Positions 32,166 through 40,895 of a stretch of DNA of 64,000 nt are shown here, in pieces. A program made the translations under genes and the position numbers. The DNA is taken from assembly GCA_039024895.1 (NCBI GenBank), contig JBCCPJ010000001.1, positions 310,001 to 374,000 of the forward strand, read 5' to 3'. Position 1 is the stretch's first letter. Each line of letters starts with the position of its first letter. Origin of the DNA: JAJDOD01 sp039024895 (GTDB lineage: Bacteria > Pseudomonadota > Alphaproteobacteria > Rhodobacterales > Rhodobacteraceae). Under the pieces are notes generated by a model, which saw nothing but the letters and a program-made list of their open reading frames with translations, had not been told where the DNA came from and searched no databases.

Positions 32166-33767
32166 TTACACCACGTCAAAGGTCAGTTGTTTGACCTGCC
32201 CAAAAAGACCCGTGCCCTCCAAGTCTTGAACCGCCTTCAATGGTACCGGCTCATCGACGTAGAGAAGCGCGATGGCATCGCCGTTCTTCTCGTTCCGGCC
32301 CAAGGTAAAGTTCGCGATATTGACCCCGTTCGACCCCATGGTGTTCCCCAGCGCGCCGATGATACCGGGCACGTCTTCGTTCGTCGTGTAAACCATATGG
32401 GCGCCAATCTCCGCATCGATGTTGATGCCCTTGATCTGAATGAAGCGCGGTTTGCCATCGCTGAAGACTGTCCCCGCAATGGACCGCTCCCGTTGATCCG
32501 TCACGACCGTTAGCTTGATATAGGCATCGAACACGCCTGACTTCTCTTGCGTGGTGGTGGAAATCTTCACACCGCGGTCTTTGGCCAACACAGGCGCGGA
32601 TACCATGTTCACGTCCGGATTGGTGGCCTGCAAGATCCCGGCGACAGCGGCAGCGTTCAAGGCCGCCGTGTTCATCTCCGTCACCTCACCGTTGTAAAGG
32701 ATATTTATCGCCCGGATTGGTTCATCGGTCAGTTGGCCGACAAATCCCCCAAGGTGACCGGCCAGTTTTACCCAAGGCCCCATGATCTTTGCCTCTTCCG
32801 CCGTCACAGAAGGCATGTTCAGGGCGTTTGTCACAGCGCCAGTCAGAAGGTAGTCGGACATTTGTTCCGCAACCTGAAGCGCCACGTTTTCTTGCGCCTC
32901 CGTCGTGGAGGCGCCGAGATGGGGCGTAACAACCACATTTGGCAGGTTAAAGAGTGGGGAAGCCGTCGCGGGCTCTTCGGCGAAGACATCAAACGCGGCC
33001 CCGGCGACCCGCCCGTCCTTTAAGGCCTCTGCCAGCGCTGCCTCGTCCACCAGGCCACCACGCGCGCAATTCACAATGCGCACACCCGGCTTCAACTTGG
33101 CAATCGCCTCCGCCGAAAGGATGTTTCTTGTCTTGTCCGTCAAAGGCACGTGGAAGGTGATGAAGTCAGCGCGCGCCCACAGATCATCTATCTCGACCTT
33201 TTCCACACCCAGTTTGTCGGCCCGTTCTTCGGACAGAAACGGATCATAGGCGATGACCTTCATCTGCAAAGCGCGAGCCCGCTCGATCACGATGGAGCCG
33301 ATATTGCCTGCCCCCACAACGCCCAACGTCTTGGAGAACAGTTCGACCCCCATGAACTTGGACTTCTCCCACTTCCCGCCATGGGTGGATGCACTTGCTT
33401 CGGGGATTTGCCGGGCGACGGCAAACATCATCGCAATTGCGTGTTCAGCTGTGGTGATCGAGTTACCGAAAGGCGTGTTCATCACAATCACACCTTTCTT
33501 CGACGCGGCGGGGATGTCGACATTGTCTACGCCGATCCCCGCACGACCGATCACCTTGAGGTTGGGGGCGGCGGCCAGCACCTTCCCGCTTACCTTTGTT
33601 GCCGAGCGAATGGCGAGACCGTCATATTCGCCGACCACCTCCAGCAAGCGATCCTTGTCCTTGCCAAGGCCCGGTTCGAAGGTCACGTCGATGCCGCGAT
33701 CTTTGAAAATCTGAACAGCAGTTTCAGACAGTTTATCGCTGACGAGCACTTTGCGTTTCTGTGTCAT
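32166..33767 (-). CDS. serA: D-3-phosphoglycerate dehydrogenase
   Basis: The first enzyme of serine synthesis, oxidising 3-phosphoglycerate with NAD. The 533-residue type has the substrate and NAD domains (GIGVDNVDIPAASKKGVIVMN, GAGNIGSIV, CARGGLVDEAAL, and the catalytic His in TPHLGASTTEAQ), then an intervening domain (about 320-450) and a C-terminal ACT domain (about 455-533; DVPGIIGALGNTMG) that usually senses serine. The ATG at 33767 is chosen because MTQKRKVLVSDKLS is the conserved start. serC lies 80 bases upstream on the same strand and should be cotranscribed. Confidence 0.97.
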   Translation of the reverse strand: MTQKRKVLVSDKLSETAVQIFKDRGIDVTFEPGLGKDKDRLLEVVGEYDGLAIRSATKVSGKVLAAAPNLKVIGRAGIGVDNVDIPAASKKGVIVMNTPFGNSITTAEHAIAMMFAVARQIPEASASTHGGKWEKSKFMGVELFSKTLGVVGAGNIGSIVIERARALQMKVIAYDPFLSEERADKLGVEKVEIDDLWARADFITFHVPLTDKTRNILSAEAIAKLKPGVRIVNCARGGLVDEAALAEALKDGRVAGAAFDVFAEEPATASPLFNLPNVVVTPHLGASTTEAQENVALQVAEQMSDYLLTGAVTNALNMPSVTAEEAKIMGPWVKLAGHLGGFVGQLTDEPIRAINILYNGEVTEMNTAALNAAAVAGILQATNPDVNMVSAPVLAKDRGVKISTTTQEKSGVFDAYIKLTVVTDQRERSIAGTVFSDGKPRFIQIKGINIDAEIGAHMVYTTNEDVPGIIGALGNTMGSNGVNIANFTLGRNEKNGDAIALLYVDEPVPLKAVQDLEGTGLFGQVKQLTFDVV

Positions 33768-33847
33768 TTCTCTTAATCCAACGTTCGAGCGCACCGACGT
33801 GTTACCGACGTCATACTGACGCGATACCGATGCACGAATTCAGGGGG

Positions 33848-35002
33848 TCAGGCCGCTTGTGAAAGCGCCGCGATTTCGGTTTGAAAGGCCCAGTCAAGCC
33901 AGGGGAGAAGCGCCTCTAGGTCCGACGTCTCAACCGTTGCGCCACACCATATCCGCAAGCCGGGAGGCGCATCGCGGTAGGCCCCGATATCGAGGGCAAC
34001 GCCTTCATTTTCAAGCCGCTTCGCGACCGCTTTGGCAAAGCTCACGCCATCGCTGATCCGGTTGTCGGTGAACTTCAAGCAAACGCTGGTATTTGACCAA
34101 GTCTCTGGATTAGTTGCGAGATTTTCGATCCAGTCCCGCTCCGAACAAAAGTCATGCAGCACTTTCGCATTGGCATCGGCGCGCGCAACCAAGCCTTTGA
34201 GACCGCCCACACTTTCCGCCCAATCTAGCGCCTTGAGGTAGTCCTCGACGCACAGCATCGAGGGTGTATTGATCGTCGCGCCCTCGAATATCCCCGCGAT
34301 GATCTTGCCGCCCTTGGTCAGGCGGAAAATCTTCGGCAAGGGCCAGGAAGGTGTATAAGTTTCAAGGCGTTGGATAGCCCGCGGGCTCAGGATCAACATC
34401 CCATGCGCCGCCTCGCCTCCCAGCACTTTTTGCCAGGAATAGGTCACGACATCGAGCCGGTCCCACGGCAAATCCTGCGCAAAAGCTGCCGATGTCGCAT
34501 CGCAAATCGTCAGCCCTTCCCGGTCAGCGGGAATGTCGAAATTCGCCGGGACACGCACGCCCGACGTCGTACCGTTCCAAGTGAAAACGACATCGGCATT
34601 CCAGTCGACTGTGGCCAGATCGACAATCTCGCCATACGCCGCTGTGGTAACTTTTGCGTCCAGTTTCAATTGCTTGACGCAATCGGTCACCCATCCCGCG
34701 CCAAAGCTCTCCCAGGCCAGCATCTCAACAGGACGCGGGCCGAGAAGGTTCCACATCGCCATCTCCACAGCCCCGGTGTCCGAAGCGGGCACGATGGCGA
34801 TCAGATAGTCCGACGGCACACCGAGAATGGACCGCGTCCGCTCAATCGCCGCTTTAAGCTTAGCTTTACCAACAGCTGCCCGGTGCGACCTGCCTAGCGG
34901 CGCATCGCTCAAGCTATCGAGAGAGAAGGTTGGGGGTTTGGCGCAAGGGCCAGATGAAAAACGCGGATTAGCCGGCCGCGTTGCCGGTTGCTTGGTATCC
35001 AT
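33848..35002 (-). CDS. serC: Phosphoserine aminotransferase
   Basis: A PLP enzyme of 384 residues converting 3-phosphohydroxypyruvate and glutamate to phosphoserine. The N-terminus RPANPRFSSGPCAKPP, the DATSAAFAQDLPWDRLDVVTYSWQKVLGGEAAHGMLILS stretch with the PLP lysine in SWQKVLGG, and the C-terminal GLRIWCGATVE fit the alphaproteobacterial/archaeal-type SerC. GGAAGGA lies about nine bases before the ATG at 35002. It precedes serA in an operon and is divergent from serB, giving a complete serine pathway. Confidence 0.95.
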   Translation of the reverse strand: MDTKQPATRPANPRFSSGPCAKPPTFSLDSLSDAPLGRSHRAAVGKAKLKAAIERTRSILGVPSDYLIAIVPASDTGAVEMAMWNLLGPRPVEMLAWESFGAGWVTDCVKQLKLDAKVTTAAYGEIVDLATVDWNADVVFTWNGTTSGVRVPANFDIPADREGLTICDATSAAFAQDLPWDRLDVVTYSWQKVLGGEAAHGMLILSPRAIQRLETYTPSWPLPKIFRLTKGGKIIAGIFEGATINTPSMLCVEDYLKALDWAESVGGLKGLVARADANAKVLHDFCSERDWIENLATNPETWSNTSVCLKFTDNRISDGVSFAKAVAKRLENEGVALDIGAYRDAPPGLRIWCGATVETSDLEALLPWLDWAFQTEIAALSQAA

Positions 35003-35138
35003 TTCCGAATATCCTTCCAGATATGCGCCCTTCGTTGGGGAAGGGTGTCCCACTGACGCGGATATTGCGGGTCGCCCTCTTTCGCAAGTCGGAAATTGTC
35101 GCTAGAGCCTCGAACTGCTTAAAAAGCTTCGGACAGAT

Positions 35139-36002
35139 ATGCCTGTTATCTCGATCATTGCCGCGCCCGGCACACTTGAGCCGGCCCTTGTTTCGTCTTT
35201 GCAGGGTGCTTTCGGTGCGACCGGAGACGCCATTTGGCTGTCGCCCGACGAGGCAGCGGAATTTCCGGTTGCAGCACCGCCGGTAAACCTTGAGGACGTG
35301 CGGACAAGCCTGTCGGGGTCGCGTGTTGATCTGAACCTGATAGACGATCCCAAACGGCGAAAGTCACTCCTGATTGCAGATATGGACAGCACCATGATTG
35401 AGCAGGAGTGCATTGACGAGTTAGCCATCGAAGCCGGCGTAGGCACCCATGTCACAGAAATCACGGCGCGGGCGATGAACGGGGAGTTGGATTTTGAAGC
35501 CGCAATCATCGAACGTGTCGGCCTTCTGAAAGGTCTTCCTGTCGAAGTGATCGATCGAGTGCTTTCAACCCGCATTACCCACGCACAGGGTGGCAAGACA
35601 CTTGTCGCAACCATGAAAGCGCATGGGGCCAAAACTGCGCTCGTTTCAGGCGGTTTCGTTCAGTTTACGGAAAAGGTCGGGGCCGCCCTCGGGTTTGATC
35701 TGACCCGCGCCAACCGTCTCGAAGTGCGGAACGGGCACCTTACAGGCGAGGTGGCGCGTCCTATTTTGGGACGGGAAGCAAAGGTCGAGGCGCTCAGGGA
35801 ACTAACCGATAATCCTTCCAATGCGATAGCGGTGGGCGACGGCGCAAACGACCTTGGCATGATCGCGGTCGCCGGTATGGGCGTCGCCCTGCATGCCAAG
35901 CCGACGGTCGCGGCCGCTGCACCGTTTCGTATTGACCACTGCGATCTGACCGCCCTTCTCTATCTGCAAGGATACGCCAAAAGCGAATTCGCCAGCGCTT
36001 AG
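35139..36002 (+). CDS. serB: Phosphoserine phosphatase
   Basis: A HAD-superfamily phosphatase of 287 residues carrying out the last step of serine synthesis. The nucleophile motif is LIADMDSTMIEQECIDELA (about 79-97), followed by VSGGFVQFTEKVG (motif II) and AVGDGANDLGMIAVAGMGVALHAKP (motif IV), all standard for SerB. The N-terminal 75 residues are an ACT-like region of the usual alphaproteobacterial form. It is transcribed divergently from serC across 136 bases. Confidence 0.97.
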   Translation: MPVISIIAAPGTLEPALVSSLQGAFGATGDAIWLSPDEAAEFPVAAPPVNLEDVRTSLSGSRVDLNLIDDPKRRKSLLIADMDSTMIEQECIDELAIEAGVGTHVTEITARAMNGELDFEAAIIERVGLLKGLPVEVIDRVLSTRITHAQGGKTLVATMKAHGAKTALVSGGFVQFTEKVGAALGFDLTRANRLEVRNGHLTGEVARPILGREAKVEALRELTDNPSNAIAVGDGANDLGMIAVAGMGVALHAKPTVAAAAPFRIDHCDLTALLYLQGYAKSEFASA

Positions 36003-36045
36003 CCGTTTGTTTGCGCGCGCGACAGACACGGGGTAAAGCAGCGCC

Positions 36046-37146
36046 ATGAGCTTGAATTCTTACGGACATCTTTTCCGCGTCACGACCTGGGGTGAAAGTC
36101 ACGGTCCCGCACTCGGCGCAACGATTGACGGGTGCCCCCCTGGTGTGCCGCTTGAGCCTTCTGACCTGCAGGTGTGGCTGGACAAGCGGAAGCCCGGGCA
36201 GAACAAATACACCACCCAGCGGCGCGAAGCCGACGAAGTTGAGATCCTTTCCGGCCTTTTCGAGGGCGTCACAACCGGTACACCTATTCAATTGATGATC
36301 CGGAACACCGATCAAAGGTCCAAGGATTATGGTGATATTGCCGAGAAATTTCGTCCCGGCCATGCGGACATCACCTACTGGCAGAAGTATGGTATCCGCG
36401 ACTATCGAGGTGGCGGTCGCTCCTCAGCAAGAGAGACGGCGGCGCGAGTTGCTGCTGGGGGAGTTGCGCGCGCGGCGCTCGCGAAGATTGTGCCCGGCCT
36501 TTCAATCACAGGCTACATGGTTGGCATGGGCGACAGGTCTATCGACAGCAACCGTTTTGATTGGGACGAAATCGAGAAGAATCCATTCTGGACGCCAGAT
36601 GCGAAAGCGGCGGAGGAATGGGCGCAACATCTGGACGCCCTTCGGAAGTCGGGCTCCTCTGTCGGGGCGACGATTGAAGTGACCGTGAGAGGTTGTCCGC
36701 CTGGCCTTGGCGCGCCGATCTACGGCAAGCTCGACACAGATCTCGCAGCTGCCATGATGTCGATCAACGCTGTCAAAGGTGTCGAGATCGGCGAGGGTAT
36801 GGCCGCCGGAAAACTGACGGGCGAGGTTAATGCCGATGAGATATCGATTGGGCCTGAGGGCCCTATCTACAGCTCGAACCATGCAGGTGGGATATTGGGC
36901 GGCATTTCTACAGGCCAAGACATCGTCCTTCGCTTTGCCGTTAAGCCAACCTCGTCAATTCTGACACCGCGCAAGACCATCACAAAATCCGGCGAAGCTA
37001 CCGAAATCGTTACCAAGGGTCGACATGACCCGTGTGTTGGTATTCGTGCCGTGCCCGTGGCGGAGGCTATGGCGGCAGCCGTCTTGTTGGACCACGTCTT
37101 GTTGGATCGCGGGCAAACGGGCGGCGCTCGCGGCAAAATAGGGTGA
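36046..37146 (+). CDS. aroC: Chorismate synthase
   Basis: The final shikimate-pathway enzyme, using reduced FMN to make chorismate from EPSP. The 366 residues include all signatures: GESHGPALGATIDGCPPG near 18-35, DYRGGGRSSARETAARVAAG in the middle and the C-terminal TKGRHDPCVGIRAVPVAEAMAA. It begins 43 bases after serB on the same strand. The stop directly abuts the end of the convergent DUF389 gene. Confidence 0.98.
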   Translation: MSLNSYGHLFRVTTWGESHGPALGATIDGCPPGVPLEPSDLQVWLDKRKPGQNKYTTQRREADEVEILSGLFEGVTTGTPIQLMIRNTDQRSKDYGDIAEKFRPGHADITYWQKYGIRDYRGGGRSSARETAARVAAGGVARAALAKIVPGLSITGYMVGMGDRSIDSNRFDWDEIEKNPFWTPDAKAAEEWAQHLDALRKSGSSVGATIEVTVRGCPPGLGAPIYGKLDTDLAAAMMSINAVKGVEIGEGMAAGKLTGEVNADEISIGPEGPIYSSNHAGGILGGISTGQDIVLRFAVKPTSSILTPRKTITKSGEATEIVTKGRHDPCVGIRAVPVAEAMAAAVLLDHVLLDRGQTGGARGKIG

Positions 37147-38172
37147 TTACTTCTGAGGCAACGTGACGTGCATCTCCGCCCAAAGAAGTGCAACCAGAAC
37201 GGCCAACAAAAGCACCCAGACGATTGCACTGGCCAAACGGCCCCGAGCCGCTTTCTTGTCCTCAAAGAACGTGCGCGGCCGGACACCACGCCAGAGCAAA
37301 ATGGTGTGCGCCGCAAGGTTGACCGAAACGATATTGACGGCCAGAAGCATGGCCGCGCCCCCCGCCAAAGCCAATTGACCTGACCCGAGGAAGATGCCGA
37401 TGGCGCTTGTCGGCGGCAAGAGTGCGACTGCGACCATGACCCCAACAAGCGCTGAAGACACGCCAGTGACCAGCGACAAAGCGGCAGCGGCACCGGACGC
37501 CAGCGCAATAACCAGGCCGTCAAATCCGATGGTTGAACGAGACAAAAGTTCATCCGAGGCGAGTGAGCCGGTCCAGAACGTGCCGATCGCGACACTCAAC
37601 AGGAGGGCCAAGGCAAGACCCGCAACGTTTGTCAGCAATGCCCGCCCGATGAGCTTGCCATCTCCAAGGGCTACACCAACGGCGAAGGCTAGATTGGGTC
37701 CCAGCAAGGGCGCGATGACCATAGCACCGACGACAACGGCAACGCTATCCGTCAGCATGCCAAGTGCTGCAACAATCGTGGAGAGCACGACAAACATCAA
37801 ATAGGTGTCATCGAGCCGTGCCTGACCCCAGACGATGTTCCATATCTCTTCGCGCGTCATGCCGCCGATCTTGTTCTCGGACGCCTTTTTCCGGCGCTTT
37901 TCGGCTTCTTCCTCGTCGCGGGGAAGGGGCACAGTTGTCTCGACAGGCAGTATGGTCAAACGCCAGTCCTTTTGTGCCGACAATGCGGCCTGCACGGCGT
38001 CCACGACGTCTTGGCGGGCCGCCGAACCAACGAGCATTTGCAGGGTCGTCCGACCCTCGCGCTGTGTTTCAGCGTAGGTGCGTATCCCGGATGCACCGAG
38101 CTCTTCGGCCTTCCGGCGGATCGGTGGGATCGTCTGATCGGGCGCACTCACGGTAATCATGCGGACAGTCAT
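37147..38172 (-). CDS. DUF389 family membrane protein (TIGR00341 type)
   Basis: A 341-residue inner-membrane protein. The N-terminal 110 residues form a cytoplasmic, ACT-like alpha/beta region; after an EEEAEKRRKKAS charged linker come about six hydrophobic helices with the family signatures DTYLMFVVLSTIVAALGML, VVVGAMVIAPLLGPNLAFAVG and LLPPTSAIGIFLGSG. Members are widespread and of unknown function, possibly transport. It ends against aroC and starts 149 bases from the divergent DMT permease start. Confidence 0.92.
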   Translation of the reverse strand: MTVRMITVSAPDQTIPPIRRKAEELGASGIRTYAETQREGRTTLQMLVGSAARQDVVDAVQAALSAQKDWRLTILPVETTVPLPRDEEEAEKRRKKASENKIGGMTREEIWNIVWGQARLDDTYLMFVVLSTIVAALGMLTDSVAVVVGAMVIAPLLGPNLAFAVGVALGDGKLIGRALLTNVAGLALALLLSVAIGTFWTGSLASDELLSRSTIGFDGLVIALASGAAAALSLVTGVSSALVGVMVAVALLPPTSAIGIFLGSGQLALAGGAAMLLAVNIVSVNLAAHTILLWRGVRPRTFFEDKKAARGRLASAIVWVLLLAVLVALLWAEMHVTLPQK

Positions 38173-38220
38173 GGTGAAAGGCTATCCTCTTGACCTTCCA
38201 CTCACCAGATAGCGCTTTCA

Positions 38221-38300
38221 ATTTGGGCAAATTTGTCCTTCTTCTGTGCAAAAATACTTCGGGGAGTCGTCCGGAGGGCGACGGGGGCAGCGCCCCCGTC
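38221..38300. repeat. Intergenic palindromic element, Rhodobacteraceae-like
   Basis: A perfect 9-bp stem, GACGGGGGC (38280-38288) and GCCCCCGTC (38292-38300), with a three-base loop. It is preceded by CTTCTGTGCAAAAATACTTC. From memory, similar strings (TGTGCAAAAATACT, then a G/C-rich palindrome) recur between genes in Roseobacter and Rhodobacter genomes. A single copy was noticed here. It lies in the leader of the DMT permease gene. Confidence 0.5.
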
Positions 38301-38321
38301 AGACAGTGGAAGGACTGCTTA

Positions 38322-39203
38322 ATGGACATTCGCGCTCTGGTAGCGGGGCTCACCTTTGCATTGATATGGTCATCTGCCTTTACCTCCGCCCGCATAATTG
38401 TGACCAATGCCCCACCCCTAACGGTCTCCGCTTTGCGCTTTCTGATCGCGGGGTTGATTGCCCTCGCTTTGGCGCGCGCTCTGGGACAAACTCTACGACT
38501 CTCGCCGCAACAATGGCGCCTCACCATTCTATTCGGAATATGCCAGAACGCTCTCTATCTCGGGTTGAACTTTGTCGCCATGACGACGGTGGAAGCCTCT
38601 GTTGCAGCCATAATCGCATCTTCCTTGCCCTTGTTGGTCGCCTTGGCGGGGTGGCTCATCTCAGGCGAGACCGTGCGTCCATTGGGTCTTGTCGGATTGG
38701 CCGCGGGGATAGGCGGGGTCGTTCTGATCATGGGGTCGCGGGTTACCGAAGGCGTGGACCTCGGCGGCGTCGCCTTATGCTGTCTTGCCGCGCTTGCCCT
38801 CACATTCGCCACGCTCGCGGTGCGAGGCGCTTCCGCTGGCGGAAATGTTGTGGCGGTCGTCGGCTGGCAAATGCTCATTGGTTCACTGGCGCTTGCGGGT
38901 CCAGCCCTCGCCTTTGAGACTTGGGATGCGCATATCACCCCGGTGGTCGCTGCTGCATTTGCCTACACGGTTCTATTGCCCGGGCTTGTGGCAACCCTGA
39001 TTTGGTTCTGGCTTGTCGGGAGAATTGGCGCGACACGCGCGGCAACGTTCCACTTTCTGAATCCGGTTTTCGGGGTCGCAATTGCCGCACTACTGCTTGG
39101 CGAGGCGGTCGGACCACTGGACATTGTCGGCGTTGTGGTCACGACCCTAGGCATTCTTGCCGTGCAGCTTTCGAAAGCCGCCACTCCGCTTGAACCGACC
39201 TAG
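38322..39203 (+). CDS. EamA-family (DMT) permease
   Basis: A 293-residue inner-membrane protein with ten predicted helices in two homologous EamA halves: ALIWSSAFTSARI near residue 20 and LVATLIWFWLVGRIGATRAATFHFLNPVFGVAIAALLLGE near the end. Such drug/metabolite permeases export amino acids, nucleosides or other small solutes; the substrate is unknown. The ATG at 38322 follows GGAAGGA; the 44-codon upstream extension crosses the palindromic element and is rejected. Confidence 0.93.
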   Translation: MDIRALVAGLTFALIWSSAFTSARIIVTNAPPLTVSALRFLIAGLIALALARALGQTLRLSPQQWRLTILFGICQNALYLGLNFVAMTTVEASVAAIIASSLPLLVALAGWLISGETVRPLGLVGLAAGIGGVVLIMGSRVTEGVDLGGVALCCLAALALTFATLAVRGASAGGNVVAVVGWQMLIGSLALAGPALAFETWDAHITPVVAAAFAYTVLLPGLVATLIWFWLVGRIGATRAATFHFLNPVFGVAIAALLLGEAVGPLDIVGVVVTTLGILAVQLSKAATPLEPT

Positions 39204-39272
39204 CTTGATGATGACGTTATTCTGACACCCTTGTGAGATGACAAGATCAAACACACCGCCGATACAAGTCCA

Positions 39273-39986
39273 GTGGAATACATACTTGGATATGCTGCCG
39301 GGCTTCTCACGCTCATTAATCCGTGCGTCCTGCCCATCCTGCCGATTGTATTAGCGACGGCGCTGCAATCGGGTCGTTTGGGACCAGTCGCAGTCGCCGC
39401 AGGTTTAAGCACGTCTTTCGTGTCGCTCGGTCTTTTGGTCGCGGTCGCCGGAAGGTCTCTGGGGATCACCGAAGAGACACTTTCCACCGCTGGGGCTGTT
39501 GTGATGATTGGCTTTGGGTTGGTTCTGCTTGTCCCCCGATTTTCGGAGAGCTTTGCAACAGCGACAGCTGGCTTCTCTGCAAGAGCAGATGCTCGCATTG
39601 AGACGACAGACCGCTCAGGGCTCACTGGACAGTTTATCGCTGGCGTTCTTCTGGGCGCTGTTTGGAGCCCCTGCATTGGCCCAACGCTTGGCGGCGCTAT
39701 TTCACTGGCCAGTCAGGGTGAAAACATGACCCATGCCACAGCAATCATGGTCAGCTTTGCCCTCGGTGTGTCTACCATTGTTATCGGTCTAGGCTACGGC
39801 GCCCAATCGGTCATTCGCCGGCGGCGAGACTGGATGCGCGCATTTGCTGCATCTGCTCGCCCGATTATGGGCGTGGTCTTCGTGGCAGTCGGCGCCGCAA
39901 TTTTCTTCAAACTGCACCATATGCTGGAATTTTGGGCGTTAGAGCACCTTCCCGCTTGGTTCACCGAACTGTCAGTCTCAATCTGA
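39273..39986 (+). CDS. CcdA-like disulfide-reduction membrane protein
   Basis: A 237-residue six-helix protein of the CcdA/DsbD-beta group. The two redox cysteines are in conserved sites: INPCVLPILP in helix 1 and WSPCIGPTLGGAISLA in helix 4. It moves reducing equivalents from cytoplasmic thioredoxin across the membrane to an extracytoplasmic partner. The start is GTG 39273 with a weak ribosome site. The next gene, 11 bases on, encodes an exported thioredoxin-like protein that is the likely partner. The target is not known. Confidence 0.85.
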   Translation: MEYILGYAAGLLTLINPCVLPILPIVLATALQSGRLGPVAVAAGLSTSFVSLGLLVAVAGRSLGITEETLSTAGAVVMIGFGLVLLVPRFSESFATATAGFSARADARIETTDRSGLTGQFIAGVLLGAVWSPCIGPTLGGAISLASQGENMTHATAIMVSFALGVSTIVIGLGYGAQSVIRRRRDWMRAFAASARPIMGVVFVAVGAAIFFKLHHMLEFWALEHLPAWFTELSVSI

Positions 39987-39997
39987 AAGGACACCCT

Positions 39998-40402
39998 ATG
40001 GATCGCCGTACATTTCTTATTGCCGCTGTCGCTGCGCTCGTTGCAGGCCCTGCTGCCGCCATGAAGAACTACGCACCTGGCTTGGTCGAAAAGGAACTCG
40101 CCGCGGGTAAAATCGTATTCCTCGATTTTGCGGCAGACTGGTGCACGACTTGTCGCGCACAGGAATCCAAAATTCGGAAACTTCGTTCAGAAAACCCTGC
40201 TTATGATCAGGCGATCACCTTTATTCGTGTCGATTGGGACCGGCATGGGAACGGGAAACTCGCCAATCGCCTGAACATCCCTAGGCGCTCTACCCTTGTT
40301 GTCCTGAAAGGCAATCAAGAGATTGGACGGCTGGTCGCAAACACGCGCACCGAAGAGATCAAGAACCTCATGGACACTGCGTTATCTGCAGCGACCTCCT
40401 GA
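39998..40402 (+). CDS. Exported thioredoxin-like protein
   Basis: A 134-residue protein with a twin-arginine-like signal (MDRRTFLIAAVAALVAGPAAA) and a thioredoxin fold resembling the DsbD gamma domain: FLDFAADWCTTCRAQE, active site CTTC, and a cis-Pro region in NIPRRSTLVVLKG. The ATG at 39998 follows AAAGGA; an upstream extension overlaps the previous gene. It is paired with the CcdA-like protein, which should keep its cysteines reduced. Possible clients include cytochrome c or periplasmic methionine sulfoxide systems. Confidence 0.88.
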   Translation: MDRRTFLIAAVAALVAGPAAAMKNYAPGLVEKELAAGKIVFLDFAADWCTTCRAQESKIRKLRSENPAYDQAITFIRVDWDRHGNGKLANRLNIPRRSTLVVLKGNQEIGRLVANTRTEEIKNLMDTALSAATS

Positions 40403-40422
40403 GCTAGCAGCTTCTGCAAATG

Positions 40423-40447
40423 AAAAAGGGCCGCGATAGAGCGGCCC
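40423..40447 (-). terminator. Terminator of HU gene
   Basis: On the minus strand GGGCCGC and GCGGCCC (plus positions 40441-40447 and 40428-40434) form a 7-bp GC-only stem with a six-base loop, followed by TTTTTC. In the plus direction the stem is followed by GTTTCCC, so it may also weakly end the thioredoxin transcript. Confidence 0.85.
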
Positions 40448-40472
40448 GTTTCCCAAAATTCAGAATGGACGA

Positions 40473-40760
40473 TCAGTCGTTTACGCTGTCTTTCAACGCC
40501 TTGGCGATTGTCATCTTGACTACCTTGTCGGCTTCTTTGTGGATTTGCTCACCCGTGGCCGGGTTGCGCACCATGCGTGCAGGCCGCTCACGGCAGTAAA
40601 TCTTGCCAACACCTGGAAGCGTCACGGCGCCGCCGCCAGACACCTCTTTCGTTATGACTGAGATAATCGCATCCAAAGCTGTGTTTGCAGACTTCTTGTC
40701 AGCATCCATTTCATCAGCCAGCGCTGCCACAAGCTGCGTCTTGGTCAAAGGTTTTGCCAT
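40473..40760 (-). CDS. HU-family DNA-binding protein
   Basis: A 95-residue histone-like protein that bends and compacts DNA. The N-terminal helices (MAKPLTKTQLVAALADEM) and beta arms with the HU/IHF signature GVGKIYCRERPARMVRNPATGE are complete; the Asn-Pro at the arm tip intercalates in DNA. GGAG lies nine bases before the ATG at 40760, and the frame extends five codons upstream without support. The sequence resembles alphaproteobacterial HU-like proteins with the MRNPATGEQIHKEADK end rather than canonical HupB. Confidence 0.93.
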   Translation of the reverse strand: MAKPLTKTQLVAALADEMDADKKSANTALDAIISVITKEVSGGGAVTLPGVGKIYCRERPARMVRNPATGEQIHKEADKVVKMTIAKALKDSVND

Positions 40761-40895
40761 CTGAATTCTCCTCATTCTAGCCCGTCTTTTTGGGGCTCAT
40801 TACCCTTGTTTTACTGAATGTTGTGGGAATACACAACGTTTTGAGGGCTTCATACAAGGGGAAAGCGCATTTAGTGGGCGTTTTTTGGCTTAGAC
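40761..40895. other. HU promoter region
   Basis: About 135 bases upstream of HU, A/T-rich compared with the surroundings. On the minus strand TTGTAT is followed 18 bases later by TGTATT, a possible promoter, overlapping GTTGTG/CACAAC inverted repeats. A 62-codon plus-strand ORF here is judged spurious. Confidence 0.3.

Noticed and set aside
31829..32179. 116-codon minus-strand ORF between serA and the DUF6494 gene
   Set aside because: Overlaps the DUF6494 gene in another frame and crosses three inverted repeats; the composition does not look like a protein.
35003..35138. Possible leader peptide or attenuator before serC
   Set aside because: No run of Ser codons with an adjacent hairpin pair was found; the gap is accounted for by divergent promoters.
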